A stretch of DNA of 64,000 nucleotides from assembly GCA_963822765.1 (NCBI GenBank), contig CAWGJL010000024.1, forward strand, positions 124,001-188,000. Reading direction: 5' to 3'. Made by a program: the position numbers and the translations under genes. Under the pieces are notes generated by a model that was not told the DNA's origin, did not search any database, and worked only from the letters and a program-made list of their open reading frames with translations. The stretch comes from Palsa-504 sp963822765 (lineage in GTDB: Bacteria; Actinomycetota; Actinomycetes; Streptosporangiales; Streptosporangiaceae). Below, in pieces: positions 1 to 8,996 of the stretch; the stretch's first letter is position 1, and each line of letters opens with the position of its first letter.

Positions 1-1
1 C

Positions 2-1361
2 TGGTTCGTCGGCTGGTTCTACGGGATCGCGCTGCTGGTCACCGTGGCCGCGGTGGACACCGGCGTGGTGTCCTACGCCGTCGCGCTCGGCCACGACCTG
101 TTCCACTGGAGCTTCGATCCCACCGGCCACGGGACCATCCTGATCGTGACGCTCGGCCTGCTCGCCATCCAGACCACGCTGAACACCATCGGCGCCAAGA
201 TCATGGGCCGGGTCGCCCAGATCGGCGTCTACGTGGAGATCCTGGGCACGTTCGGCATCGCGATCGTGCTCGCCATCCACGGCTTCCACCATGGATTCGG
301 CTTCCTGACCACCACGCAGAACGTCCAGCACGTCAAGACCAACCCGCTCGGCCTGGACTTCGGCGGCAGCTGGATCGCCGCCGCGCTGGTCGCGGTGCTC
401 GCGCCGGTGTACATCTTCTACGGCTTCGAGTCGGCAGGCGACATCTCCGAGGAGACCAAGAACCCGGGCCTGGCAGGTCCCGCGGGCCATGCGGCTCGCC
501 CTGATCTGGGGCGGGATCGCCTCCTTCGTGCTGACCGCCGCGCTGCTGCTGGCCATGCCGGGCGGCGCCAACACGGTGGTCAAGACCATCCAGAGCGGCG
601 GCATCCCTTACATCCTCAGCTCCCTGCCGAGCGGCCTGCAGGAGACGATGCTGGGCCTGATCATCATCGCGTTCTTCTCGTGCGGCAGCGCGGTGCAGGC
701 CGCGGGCAGCAGGCTCGCGTTCTCCTACGCCCGGGACGGCGCGCTGCCGGCTTCCAAGTGGATCTCCGCGGTGAGCGAGCGGTTCAAGACCCCGGCCAAC
801 GCGCTGTTCGCCGGCGCGCTGATCACCGTGGTGTTCGTGGGCCTGGAGTTCGCCTCGCCCACCCACGACGTCAAGATCTTGTTCTTCACCTACCCGGCCA
901 ACACGAACGTCCTGGTGTCCCTGGTGTCCTTCGGGATCAGCGGCATCTACCTGTCGTTCGGCCTGACCGTGATCGGGTGGATGATCGCCCGGCGCCGGGG
1001 CTGGGTGCCGGCCGGGCAGTTCAAGCTGGGCCGCTGGGCCTGGCCGGTGGCCGTGGCCGCCCTGGTGTACCTGGTCCTGATGCTGGTCAACGTGGTCGCC
1101 CCGACCGGCCTGGGCAGCGCGCGGTCCTACTTCAACTACGACTGGGTGACCTTGCTGGTGATGGTGGTCGTCGCCCTGCTCGGCGTCATCGTGTTCTTCG
1201 CCGCGCACCGCGGCCGGGACATCGGCGAGCACCTGATCGACCGCGAGGCGCCGGTGCCGGGGCAGGATCCAGCGGCCGAGCCGGTATCCGTGCCGGACGC
1301 CGCGGTCCCGCCGAGCTCGAAGAATCAGAGCTCCGAGGCTCCCGATCCGGAGGCCTCCTGA
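2..1361 (+). pseudogene. APC-family amino acid permease, 5' partial, one frameshift
   Basis: This is a multi-pass amino acid/polyamine transporter whose beginning lies before the window. The frame open from base 2 encodes membrane helices up to the family motif FYGFESAGDISEETKNPG. The frame from about 472 continues with QVPRAMRLALIWGG, more helices, the conserved SRLAFSYARDGALP and a hydrophilic tail ending at 1361. Removing one base (the T at 471 fits best) joins both halves into a normal APC protein. It is therefore either a recent pseudogene or an intact gene with a sequence error; both halves remain well conserved. Substrate cannot be read from the sequence. It precedes rpsO on the same strand but is functionally unrelated. 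Confidence 0.8.
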
Positions 1362-1518
1362 CCTCCGGCAGCTCCGGCGCGACGGGTCAGCGGCACGTGG
1401 TACTGTGAAACGCTGTCCGGCGACTAGCCGTGACAGAGAGGCGTGCTGCACCCTCAAGCGGCCGTCTCGGGGGATCAACTCTCTTGTTCCCTCTTCAGCG
1501 CTAATTTTAAGGAGCCAC

Positions 1519-1788
1519 GTGCCGCTCGACACCGCCGTCAAGAAAGAGATCCTGACGGAGTACGCGACCAGTGAGGGTGACACCGGTTCGCCGGAGGTCC
1601 AGATCGCGCTGCTGACCAGGAGGATCAACCACCTGACCGAGCACCTGAAGATGCACAAGCACGACCACCACAGCCGCCGCGGGCTGCTGCTGCTGGTCGG
1701 CCGTCGCCGCAGGCTGCTGAAGTACCTGGCCAAGAAGGACATCGCTCGTTACCGTGCGATCAGGGAGCGTCTCGGCATCCGCCGCTAA
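1519..1788 (+). CDS. rpsO: 30S ribosomal protein S15
   Basis: S15 binds the central domain of 16S rRNA and helps form bridges to the 50S subunit. The GTG start is chosen because AAGGAG (1509-1514) sits four bases upstream and because it gives 89 residues, the standard S15 length. An in-frame upstream extension exists but has no family match. Hallmarks are GDTGSPEVQIALLTRRI near residue 22, the LKMHKHDHHSRRGLL stretch and a basic C-terminus ending RERLGIRR. It lies just upstream of pnp, the classical bacterial rpsO-pnp arrangement, in which the two are usually cotranscribed and processed in the intergenic hairpin. Confidence 0.97.
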   Translation: MPLDTAVKKEILTEYATSEGDTGSPEVQIALLTRRINHLTEHLKMHKHDHHSRRGLLLLVGRRRRLLKYLAKKDIARYRAIRERLGIRR

Positions 1789-2028
1789 CCCCCGGGCCTC
1801 TTACCAGCCACCAAAACTGAATATCCACACTGACATCCCGTAGCCCCCGGCCCCGAGCGCCAAAGGGCCGGTCCTCGGTAGTGGTCCCCGGTTGGCTCGT
1901 CTTCCGAAAAAAAGACAGCACCCGAGGGCTTCGATCGAAGACCGGCCGGCCCGTCCCAACGGGCGAGCCAGGCCACATGCGGCACGGCGGCGGGTGGGTG
2001 CGGGATCTACCGCAAGGAGGTCTCACCC
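1789..2028 (+). promoter_or_regulatory. rpsO-pnp intergenic leader with stem-loops
   Basis: This 240-bp leader precedes the pnp ribosome site (AAGGAGG at 2014-2020). It can fold: CTTCGATCGAAG (about 1929-1940) is a 12-bp palindrome, GCCCGT/ACGGGC form a six-pair stem around 1950-1965, and GGCTCG near 1893 can pair with CGAGCC near 1965. In E. coli and Streptomyces this gap holds an RNase III-processed hairpin that mediates pnp autocontrol. A similar role here is inferred from position and structure only. Confidence 0.45.
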
Positions 2029-4395
2029 GTGGAGGGTGTCCGAAGCGCCGAAGCCGTTATCGACAACGGCGAGTTTGGCGTACATACAATCAGGTTCGAG
2101 ACGGGCCGGCTGGCTCGTCAGGCCGCCGGGTCTGCCCTGGTGACCCTGGACGGCGAGACGGTGGTGCTCTCCGCCACCACGGCGTCCAAGCATCCCAAGG
2201 AGAACCTGGATTTCTTCCCGCTCACGGTCGACGTAGAAGAGCGGATGTACGCGGCGGGCCGGATTCCCGGCTCGTTTTTCCGTAGGGAGGGCCGTCCGTC
2301 CGAGGACGCCATCTTGACCTGCCGGCTCATCGACCGGCCGCTGCGCCCGTCCTTCGTCAAGGGGCTGCGCAACGAGATCCAGATCGTCGAGACGATTCTC
2401 GCGCTCGACCCGCAGCACCTGTACGACGTGGTGGCGATCAACGCCGCCTCGATGTCCACCCAGCTGGCGGGCCTGCCGTTCTCCGGCCCCATCGGCGGCG
2501 TGCGAGTGGCCCTGATCAAGGGCCAGTGGGTCGCGTTCCCGCTGCATGAGCAGCTGGCGCAGGCCACCTTCGACATGGTGGTCGCGGGCCGGGTCCTCGA
2601 GGACGGCGACGTGGCCATCATGATGGTCGAGGCCGAGTCCACCCCCGAGACCCTCAAGCTGCTGGCCGACGAGAGCAGCGGCGCCGTCGCCCCCACCGAG
2701 GACACGGTGGCCGAGGGCCTGGAGGCCGCCAAGCCCTTCATCAAGATCCTGTGCGAGGCACAGCAGCGGCTCGCCGCCGAGTCGGCGCAGGCCGAGGGCA
2801 CCGCGCACGCCGAGTACCCGGTGTTCACCGACTACACCGAGGACGTGTACGACGCGGTGGCGCGCGAGGTCTCCGATGAGCTGGCCAAGGCGCTGACCAT
2901 CGCGGGCAAGCACGACCGCGAGGCCGAGACCGACCGGGTCAAGGCGCTCGCCCAGGAGAAGCTCGCCGAGGAGTTCGAAGGACGCGAGAAGGAGATCAGC
3001 GCCGCGTTCCGCTCGCTGACCAAGAAGCTGGTCCGGGAGCGGATCATCCGGGACGGGGTGCGCATCGACGGCCGCGGCCTGGCCGACATCCGGGCGCTGT
3101 CCGCCGTGAGCCACATCCTGCCCCGGGTCCACGGATCCGCCCTGTTCGAGCGGGGCGAGACCCAGATCCTCGGCGTGACCACGCTGAACATGCTCCGGAT
3201 GGAGCAGATGATCGACACGCTCAACCCCGAGCGCACCAAGCGCTACATGCACAATTACAACTTCCCGCCGTACTCGACCGGTGAGACCGGCCGGGTCGGC
3301 TCGCCGAAGCGCCGCGAGATCGGGCACGGCGCGCTCGCCGAGCGGGCGCTGCTCCCGGTGCTGCCCGCTCGCGAGGAGTTCCCGTACGCGATCCGGCAGG
3401 TGTCGGAGGCGATCAGCTCGAACGGGTCCACGTCCATGGGCTCGGTCTGCGCCTCCACGATGTCGCTGCTCGACGCGGGCGTGCCGCTCAAGGACATGGT
3501 CTCCGGCATCGCCATGGGCCTGATCCACGAGGGCGGCCAGTACGTGACGCTGACCGACATCCTCGGCGCCGAGGACGCGTTCGGCGACATGGACTTCAAG
3601 GTCGCGGGCACCGAGCAGGTGATCACCGCACTGCAGCTGGACACCAAGCTCGACGGCATCCCCGCCTCGGTGCTGGCCGGGGCGCTGAAGCAGGCCCGCG
3701 CGGCCCGGATGACCGTTCTGGAGGTCATGCGCGGCTCGATCAGCCAGCCTGGCGAGATGTCCCCGTATGCGCCGCGGATCATCACGATCAAGGTGCCGGT
3801 GGACAAGATCGGCGAGGTCATCGGGCCGAAGGGCAAGATGATCAACTCGATCCAGGACGACACGGGCGCCGAGATCACCATCGAGGACGACGGCACCATC
3901 TACGTCGGCGCCACCGACGGGCCCTCGGCCGAGGCGGCCCGCGCGGCGATCAACGCCATCGCCAACCCGCACATGCCCGAGGTCGGCGAGCGGTTCCTGG
4001 GCACGGTGGTCAAGACCACGACCTTCGGCGCGTTCGTCAGCCTGCTGCCCGGCAAGGACGGCCTGCTGCACATCACCCAGATCCGCAAGCTGCACGGCGG
4101 CAGGCGGATCGAGAACATCGACGACGTGATCCACATCGGCGACAAGATCCAGGTCGAGATCCGCGAGATCGACGACCGCGGCAAGCTGTCCCTGGTGCCG
4201 GTCGAGGTCGTCGAGCGTGAGGCGGCCGGCGAGGACCTGTCCGGCGGCGAGGCGCCCCGTGACCGCGGCGACCGCGGCGACCGGCCGCGTACCGGCGACC
4301 GTGAGCGCAGCGGCGGCGGCGACCGGAGCGGCGGCGGCGACAGCACCGACGGCCATCGCCGGACCCGGCACCGTACCCGGGGGCACCACGAGTAG
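2029..4395 (+). CDS. pnp: Polyribonucleotide nucleotidyltransferase (PNPase)
   Basis: PNPase degrades RNA 3' to 5' using phosphate and can also add tails; it works as a ring-shaped trimer in the cytoplasm. The 788-residue protein has two RNase PH folds (about 1-240 and 340-570) with an alpha-helical linker, a KH domain at about 584-640 with VIGPKGKMI, and an S1 domain at about 650-725 (FLGTVVKTTTFGAFV). The tail is rich in Arg, Gly and Asp, typical of actinobacterial PNPase. The GTG start has AAGGAGG eight bases upstream. The stop codon is immediately followed by the ATG of the M16 protease, so translation is probably coupled. Confidence 0.97.
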   Translation: MEGVRSAEAVIDNGEFGVHTIRFETGRLARQAAGSALVTLDGETVVLSATTASKHPKENLDFFPLTVDVEERMYAAGRIPGSFFRREGRPSEDAILTCRLIDRPLRPSFVKGLRNEIQIVETILALDPQHLYDVVAINAASMSTQLAGLPFSGPIGGVRVALIKGQWVAFPLHEQLAQATFDMVVAGRVLEDGDVAIMMVEAESTPETLKLLADESSGAVAPTEDTVAEGLEAAKPFIKILCEAQQRLAAESAQAEGTAHAEYPVFTDYTEDVYDAVAREVSDELAKALTIAGKHDREAETDRVKALAQEKLAEEFEGREKEISAAFRSLTKKLVRERIIRDGVRIDGRGLADIRALSAVSHILPRVHGSALFERGETQILGVTTLNMLRMEQMIDTLNPERTKRYMHNYNFPPYSTGETGRVGSPKRREIGHGALAERALLPVLPAREEFPYAIRQVSEAISSNGSTSMGSVCASTMSLLDAGVPLKDMVSGIAMGLIHEGGQYVTLTDILGAEDAFGDMDFKVAGTEQVITALQLDTKLDGIPASVLAGALKQARAARMTVLEVMRGSISQPGEMSPYAPRIITIKVPVDKIGEVIGPKGKMINSIQDDTGAEITIEDDGTIYVGATDGPSAEAARAAINAIANPHMPEVGERFLGTVVKTTTFGAFVSLLPGKDGLLHITQIRKLHGGRRIENIDDVIHIGDKIQVEIREIDDRGKLSLVPVEVVEREAAGEDLSGGEAPRDRGDRGDRPRTGDRERSGGGDRSGGGDSTDGHRRTRHRTRGHHE

Positions 4396-5682
4396 ATGGC
4401 TACCGAACCAAGCCATGTCCGTCGCACCGTCCTGCCCGGCGGGCTGAGAGTCGTTACTGAGTTCCTGCCCGCCGTGCGGTCGGTGGCGCTGGGCATCTGG
4501 GTCGGCGTCGGATCCCGGGACGAGGACCACGCGCACGCGGGCGCGACGCATTACCTGGAGCACCTGCTGTTCAAGGGCACCAGCCGTCGCACCGCGCTGG
4601 AGATCTCGGCCGAGATGGACGCGGTCGGCGGCGAGATGAACGCGTTCACCGCGAAGGAGTACACCTGTTACTACGCGCGGGTGCTCGACGCGGACCTGCC
4701 GCTGGCCGTGGACGTCCTGTCCGACATGGTGACCAGCTCGCTGATCACCCCGAAGGACGTGGACGCCGAACGCAACGTGGTGCTCGAAGAGATCGCGATG
4801 AACGAGGATGATCCCTCCGACACCGCGCACGAGGCGTTCACCGCCAAGCTGTTCGGCGACACGCCGCTCGGCCGGCCGATCCTCGGCACCGTGGACTCGA
4901 TCAACGCGATCACCAGGGACCAGATCTTCGAGCACTACCAGGCCCGGTACACCCCGGAGCACCTGGTTGTGGCCGCCGCGGGCAACCTGGACCACGACAC
5001 CGTGGTCCAGCTTGTGGCCCAGGCGTTCGGCCCGGCCCTGGAGCGCGCCGCCGAGCCCGCCCCGCCCCGGCTCTACACCGGGAACGGCGGCTTCGGAGCG
5101 CAGGCCGGCGTGGGCACCACGCTGGTCTCGCGCGGCATCGAGCAGGCCAACCTGGTCCTCGGCTGCGAGGCCCTGGCCCGGACCGATGACCGCCGGTTCG
5201 CGCTCGGCGTGCTGAACGCGGCGTTCGGCGGCGGGATGTCCTCCCGGCTGTTCCAGGAGGTCAGGGAGAAGCGCGGCCTGGCCTACTCGGTGTACAGCTT
5301 CGCGGCCCAGCACGCCGACACCGGCATGTGGGGTATCTACGTCGGCTGCCTGCCGGCCAAGGCCGACGAGGTCCTGGCCATCTGCGCCGAGGAGATCACC
5401 CGGGTGGTCGACGGCGGCCTGACCGACGCCGAGCTGGCTCGCGGCAAGGGGCAGGTCCGTGGCTCGATCGTGCTCGGCCTGGAGGACCCCTCGTCGCGGA
5501 TGAGCCGCCTGGGCAAGTCCGAGCTGGTCTACCCCCGGCTCGAGCCGGTCGACGAGGTGCTCACCTCGATCGACGCCGTCACCCACGAGGACGTGCGCGC
5601 CGTGGCCGCCGAGATCCTCACCCACCCCAAGGCCCTGGCCGTGGTCGGTCCGTTCGACGACCCCGCCGCCTTCCAGGCCTGA
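4396..5682 (+). CDS. M16-family zinc metallopeptidase (processing-protease type)
   Basis: This is a single-chain pitrilysin-like peptidase of 428 residues. The inverted zinc motif HYLEH (H52, E55, H56) is present, with a downstream acidic ligand in NVVLEEIAMNEDD near residue 130. The second half has the usual SSRLFQEVREKRGLAYSVYS segment. Small M16 proteins of this size are encoded directly after pnp in most actinobacteria, as here, where the start codon abuts the pnp stop. The physiological substrate is unknown; a role in peptide clearance is suggested only by family. A long perfect palindrome lies 16 bp after the stop codon. Confidence 0.93.
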   Translation: MATEPSHVRRTVLPGGLRVVTEFLPAVRSVALGIWVGVGSRDEDHAHAGATHYLEHLLFKGTSRRTALEISAEMDAVGGEMNAFTAKEYTCYYARVLDADLPLAVDVLSDMVTSSLITPKDVDAERNVVLEEIAMNEDDPSDTAHEAFTAKLFGDTPLGRPILGTVDSINAITRDQIFEHYQARYTPEHLVVAAAGNLDHDTVVQLVAQAFGPALERAAEPAPPRLYTGNGGFGAQAGVGTTLVSRGIEQANLVLGCEALARTDDRRFALGVLNAAFGGGMSSRLFQEVREKRGLAYSVYSFAAQHADTGMWGIYVGCLPAKADEVLAICAEEITRVVDGGLTDAELARGKGQVRGSIVLGLEDPSSRMSRLGKSELVYPRLEPVDEVLTSIDAVTHEDVRAVAAEILTHPKALAVVGPFDDPAAFQA

Positions 5683-5698
5683 CCGCCTTAGCCAGGAT

Positions 5699-5740
5699 CG
5701 TGGGTCGTTACGCGTGCTATAGCACGCGTAACGACCCACG
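5699..5740. repeat. 42-bp perfect palindrome without a loop
   Basis: Bases 5699-5719 are exactly reverse-complementary to 5720-5740, giving a 21-bp uninterrupted dyad centred on CTATAG. It lies in the short gap between the M16 gene and dapB. It could act as a terminator-like hairpin (no T-run follows), a site for a dimeric DNA-binding protein, or a member of a dispersed palindrome family. The sequence does not decide. Confidence 0.85.
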
Positions 5741-5767
5741 CTGACCGGACCTACCGGGAGGACCGCG

Positions 5768-6511
5768 ATGATCAAGGTCGGGGTGATCGGGGCGCGCGGG
5801 CGGATGGGCCGCGAGGTGATCCGTGCCATCGCCGAGGCCCCGGACCTGTACGTCGCCGCCGAGGTCGACCTGGGCGATGACCGGGACGCGCTGACCGGGT
5901 GCGACGCGGTGGTCGACTTCACCCATCCCGGCGCGGTCATGGACAACCTGCGCTGGTGCGTCGAGCATGACCTGGACGTCGTCGCGGGCACCTCCGGGTT
6001 CGGCGAGGACCGCCTGGACGAGGTGCAGGGCTGGCTGGATGACCACAAGGCCGCGCGCGTCCTGGTCGTGCCGAACTTCTCCGTCGGCGCCATCTTGATG
6101 ATGCGCTTCGCCGAGCAGGCGGCGCGCTTCTTTCCCTCCGCCGAGGTGATCGAACTGCACCACGCGGCCAAGGCCGACGCCCCGTCGGGGACCGCGCTGC
6201 GCACCGCGTCGATGATCGGCGCGGCCCGGGCGCAGGCCGGCCTCGGCCCGCCGCCGGACGCCACCGTGTCGGAGCTACCCGGCGCGCGCGGCGCCACGGT
6301 GGACGAGGTCCACGTGCACTCGGTGCGCGTGGCGGGCCTGGTGGCGCATCAGGAGGTGCTGTTCGGCGGGCTGGGGGAGACGCTCACGATCAGGCACGAC
6401 TCCCTGGACCGGGTCTCGTTCATGCCCGGCGTGCTGCTCGCCGTGCGCAACCTCGCCTCGCTCCCCGCGGGCCTCACCGTGGGCCTGGAGGGCCTGCTCG
6501 GCCTCGAATAA
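5768..6511 (+). CDS. dapB: 4-hydroxy-tetrahydrodipicolinate reductase
   Basis: DapB catalyses the NAD(P)H-dependent reduction step towards meso-diaminopimelate and lysine, needed for the peptidoglycan stem peptide. The 247-residue protein starts with the nucleotide-binding loop GARGRMG (residues 8-14). It carries the AGTSGF segment, the catalytic/substrate motif ELHHAAKADAPSGT near residue 131, and the C-terminal FMPGVLLAVR segment. GGGAGG upstream of the ATG serves as ribosome site. In many actinomycetes thyX or a dapA follows; here it is followed by a DUF2277 gene instead. Confidence 0.96.
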   Translation: MIKVGVIGARGRMGREVIRAIAEAPDLYVAAEVDLGDDRDALTGCDAVVDFTHPGAVMDNLRWCVEHDLDVVAGTSGFGEDRLDEVQGWLDDHKAARVLVVPNFSVGAILMMRFAEQAARFFPSAEVIELHHAAKADAPSGTALRTASMIGAARAQAGLGPPPDATVSELPGARGATVDEVHVHSVRVAGLVAHQEVLFGGLGETLTIRHDSLDRVSFMPGVLLAVRNLASLPAGLTVGLEGLLGLE

Positions 6512-6550
6512 CGTAACGCAGCGGGCGCCCGGTCAAGTACCGTCAAAAGC

Positions 6551-6769
6551 ATGTGCCGCAGCATCAAGACCCTCCGCCCGCCGTTCGCCGAGCAGGTCAC
6601 CGACGACGACATCCGCGCCGCCGCCCTGCAGTACGTCCGGAAGATCAGCGGTTTCCGCGCGCCCGCCGGGCACAACGCCGAGGCGTTCGGCAGCGCCGTG
6701 GACGCTGTAGCCGCCGCTACCGCGACCCTGCTTGACCACCTGGAAGTCCGCGCCGCGCCCCGCCGGTAA
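6551..6769 (+). CDS. DUF2277 small protein
   Basis: This 72-residue protein begins MCRSIKTLRPP and has the VTDDDIRAAALQYVRKISG core that defines DUF2277. Function is unknown. The cysteine at position 2 and the compact helical sequence are typical. It sits 39 bp after dapB on the same strand and may ride on its transcript. The stop codon is followed directly by a short tandem repeat, then by the convergent Nudix gene. Confidence 0.85.
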   Translation: MCRSIKTLRPPFAEQVTDDDIRAAALQYVRKISGFRAPAGHNAEAFGSAVDAVAAATATLLDHLEVRAAPRR

Positions 6770-6822
6770 ACCGGTAAACGCGACGGTCAACGCGACGGTC
6801 AACGCGACGGTAAGCGCGTCGG
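6770..6822. repeat. 12-bp tandem repeat after the DUF2277 gene
   Basis: Between the DUF2277 stop and the Nudix gene the unit ACGGTCAACGCG recurs about four times with small variation. The repeat runs up to the 3' end of the convergent gene. No hairpin with a T-run is evident. Confidence 0.7.
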
Positions 6823-7338
6823 TCACCGCCCGGGCCACGGCAGGTACACGGTCGCCCCGGTGCCGCGGCTGCGGAGCCCGGCGCTCACCCGGGTGCTGAT
6901 CACCGGCGGCAGGTACCGATGCAGGTCGTCCGCGTCGACGAACCGGTAGTCGTCCAGTTCGGACTCCTGCAACCGGATCGGGGTGTCGTCGGCCAGCACG
7001 CCGCCGTCGAAGACGAAGTGCACGATCGGCCTGGGCCGGATGCCGTCCGGCCCTGACCACCCGACGACCAGCAGCGGTCCCGGCTCGATGTCGAGCCCGA
7101 GTTCCTCGGCCACCTCGCGGCGGCAGCCGACGTGCGGAGGCTCACCGTGATCGAGGATCCCGCCCGCCAGCGACCAGTGATCCCGGTAGTTCGGCTTGAC
7201 CAGCAGCACCCGTCCCGCCGGGTCGGTGAGCAGCGCGGCCGCCGCGGCGAACATCGTGGGCAGCTGCGCGAACCACGCCTCCTGCTCGGCGGGCGAGAAC
7301 TCCTTACTGGCGGCGTTAGGACTGGCTGCGTCGGGCAC
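6823..7338 (-). CDS. Nudix hydrolase
   Basis: This is a cytoplasmic Mg-dependent pyrophosphohydrolase of the Nudix fold, 171 residues. The complete Nudix box lies at about residues 59-82, GGILDHGE followed by REVAEELGL, with the catalytic glutamates present. The substrate cannot be predicted; closest look-alikes are ADP-ribose or (d)NTP pyrophosphatases. It is convergent with the DUF2277 gene and divergent from the DUF397 gene 60 bp away. Confidence 0.9.
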   Translation of the reverse strand: MPDAASPNAASKEFSPAEQEAWFAQLPTMFAAAAALLTDPAGRVLLVKPNYRDHWSLAGGILDHGEPPHVGCRREVAEELGLDIEPGPLLVVGWSGPDGIRPRPIVHFVFDGGVLADDTPIRLQESELDDYRFVDADDLHRYLPPVISTRVSAGLRSRGTGATVYLPWPGR

Positions 7339-7398
7339 GAACCGACCCTACCGGCCCGCCGATACGCGCGGTGCCGGCGCCGGTAGTAGCCTGAGCGC

Positions 7399-7641
7399 AT
7401 GCACACACCGGGTGACGATGCGTCAGCGTTTGACGCCGAGGACAGCCGCGTCGAGGTGTACGTCACCACCGACACGTCGGCCGCTCCGCACAAGGCCGAC
7501 GAGGCCAAGCTCTACGTGATGTACGACGCGGCCCACCCCGACGGCGACAAGCTGTACTTCACCGAGGCGGAGTGGGACGCGTTCGTGCTCGGGGTCAAGG
7601 ACGGCGAGTTCGACCTCGACGAGTCCGGCAACCTGCCCTAG
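7399..7641 (+). CDS. DUF397-like small acidic protein
   Basis: The 80-residue acidic protein ends with PDGDKLYFTEAEWDAFV and GVKDGEFDL, matching the DUF397 pattern (DxDGxxLxFtxaeWxaFxxgVkxGeFD), preceded by VEVYV. DUF397 proteins abound in actinomycetes and usually sit beside XRE regulators, some acting as toxin-like partners. Here no XRE gene is adjacent, so it is an orphan; two HTH proteins lie 6-11 kb away. The TAG stop overlaps the TAG stop of the convergent lipoprotein gene through the shared bases CTAG. Confidence 0.75.
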   Translation: MHTPGDDASAFDAEDSRVEVYVTTDTSAAPHKADEAKLYVMYDAAHPDGDKLYFTEAEWDAFVLGVKDGEFDLDESGNLP

Positions 7642-8306
7642 CCGTTCGCGGGCATATTCGGCCCGCCCGGGTTGACCCCGCCGCCGGGCTGCATGGTGCC
7701 CGGCTTCGGCGCTCCCACGAGGACGTCCAGGTCGGTGGCCAGATGCGGCGCGGCGGCGGCGGCCGGGCCGTACACCAGGGTGCTCAGCGTCTTGCCCGCC
7801 GTGGAGACGCTCACCCGCTCGCATCCCGACGCGGCGTAGGAGAACGTGGCCAGGACCCGGGAGCCGTCGTAGAACGTCCCCAGGTATTCGGTCCCGATGT
7901 CGGCCGGGCAGTGCATCACCCGGTTCGGCGCGGGATGGGTCACGGCGGCACACAGCTGACCGAACAGCGCCCGGACCTGGGCGGTCTGCCGGTAGGTGGT
8001 GCTGGCCTTCGACTTGGTATTGACCGGCACCATGAGACGCAGCAGGTGGCGGATCGAGACCGCGGTCGCTTGGTTCACGCTGGCGCAGCCGACTTGGGGC
8101 GCCGCCGTCGCGGTGGCCCCGGCGGCCGCCGGATCCGCCGCCGAACCCGACGCCACCACCGAGCCGCACCCGGACACAGCCGCGAACAGCAGCCCGGCCC
8201 CGAGGATCCCGAGGATCCCGAGGATCCCGGGGAACCTGGCGCGCCCGCGCAGAGGGCGTTGATCCATCATGCGGCTTGGACGCACCCGCCGCGCCATCCG
8301 TTCCAT
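7638..8306 (-). CDS. Putative lipoprotein of unknown function
   Basis: The protein has a basic N-terminus, a hydrophobic stretch and the lipobox AVSGC (Cys47), so it is probably exported and lipid-anchored. The mature part has three further Cys residues (GCASV, GQLCAAV, MHCPAD) and a low-complexity Pro/Gly tail. No family was recognised. The start is uncertain: the Met-Met pair at residues 13-14 would shorten the leader. The signal contains a short in-frame repeat (GIL three times, from a 9-bp DNA repeat). It is the last gene of the minus-strand alkA-ogt-mntP run. Confidence 0.7.
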   Translation of the reverse strand: MERMARRVRPSRMMDQRPLRGRARFPGILGILGILGAGLLFAAVSGCGSVVASGSAADPAAAGATATAAPQVGCASVNQATAVSIRHLLRLMVPVNTKSKASTTYRQTAQVRALFGQLCAAVTHPAPNRVMHCPADIGTEYLGTFYDGSRVLATFSYAASGCERVSVSTAGKTLSTLVYGPAAAAAPHLATDLDVLVGAPKPGTMQPGGGVNPGGPNMPANG

Positions 8307-8357
8307 CGCATCTCCGCGCGTATCTCAGAACCCGCCTGCCGCAACGGCAGGCCCACC

Positions 8358-8972
8358 TCAGAACACGCCCGCCGCCACGGCGGACCCGATCGCGATGAGC
8401 ATAACGCTCGCGACCAGCTCGCACCGGTCACTCGCGCCGGCCCCCAGCATGGCTCCCAGTTCCAGCCCGGCCAGCGACATGACCACGCTCACCACGCCGA
8501 ACACCGTTGCCGCCACCGCCAGCCCGGTGTGGTACGCGCCGAGGGCGAAGCCGGCCGCGAGATTGTCGGCGCTCAGCGCCAGCCCGCTGACCACCACCCG
8601 CCCCAGCCGCCACGACGGCCCCCCGGCCGCGGGCTCCCCGGCCGCGGGCTCCCCGGCCGCGGGCCCCCGGGCCGCGGGCCGCCCAGGCGCGGTCTCACCA
8701 GCAGGCCGGGGCCCGCGCCGGGCCAGAACCAGGCCGGTCACGCCGATCACGACCAGCGCCGCCCCGCCCAGCCAGTGCGCGACGTGGCCGAGGCTCGAGG
8801 CCAGGCCCCGCCCCAGGGCCACGCCCAGGACCGGCATGCCCGCCTCGAACACCCCGAACACCACCGCGATCCGCACCCGGTCCCGCCCGCGCACCCCGCT
8901 GACGCCGATGCCGATCGCCGCCGCGAAGTTGGACAGCCCCAGCGCGACGGCCAGGAGCAGCAACGCGAGCAT
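8358..8972 (-). CDS. mntP: MntP-type manganese efflux pump
   Basis: This 204-residue, six-helix membrane protein belongs to the MntP (DUF204) family, which exports Mn2+. The two internally related halves each carry the acidic helix signature: ALGLSNFAAAIGIGVSG near the N-terminus and GLALSADNLAAGFALG near residue 130. The cytoplasmic linker is expanded by repeats of PAAGE/PAAGG, encoded by a 15-bp DNA repeat around 8627-8680. It lies 24 bp after ogt and is probably cotranscribed. No yybP-ykoY riboswitch is possible in that gap. The alternative is another small cation exporter of the same fold. Confidence 0.85.
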   Translation of the reverse strand: MLALLLLAVALGLSNFAAAIGIGVSGVRGRDRVRIAVVFGVFEAGMPVLGVALGRGLASSLGHVAHWLGGAALVVIGVTGLVLARRGPRPAGETAPGRPAARGPAAGEPAAGEPAAGGPSWRLGRVVVSGLALSADNLAAGFALGAYHTGLAVAATVFGVVSVVMSLAGLELGAMLGAGASDRCELVASVMLIAIGSAVAAGVF

Positions 8973-8996
8973 TAGCCCAGGCTAACCAAACAGCGG

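Noticed and set aside
5699..5740. Insertion-sequence end
   Set aside because: No transposase or flanking target duplication is visible; it is a simple symmetric palindrome.
2023..6297. Very long open frame on the minus strand opposite pnp, M16 and dapB
   Set aside because: It is the mirror of codon bias in GC-rich genes; the plus-strand proteins match strong families and the antisense product is low-complexity Arg/Gly/His.
8973..8996. Manganese riboswitch before mntP
   Set aside because: Only 24 bp separate mntP from ogt, too short for a yybP-ykoY element.
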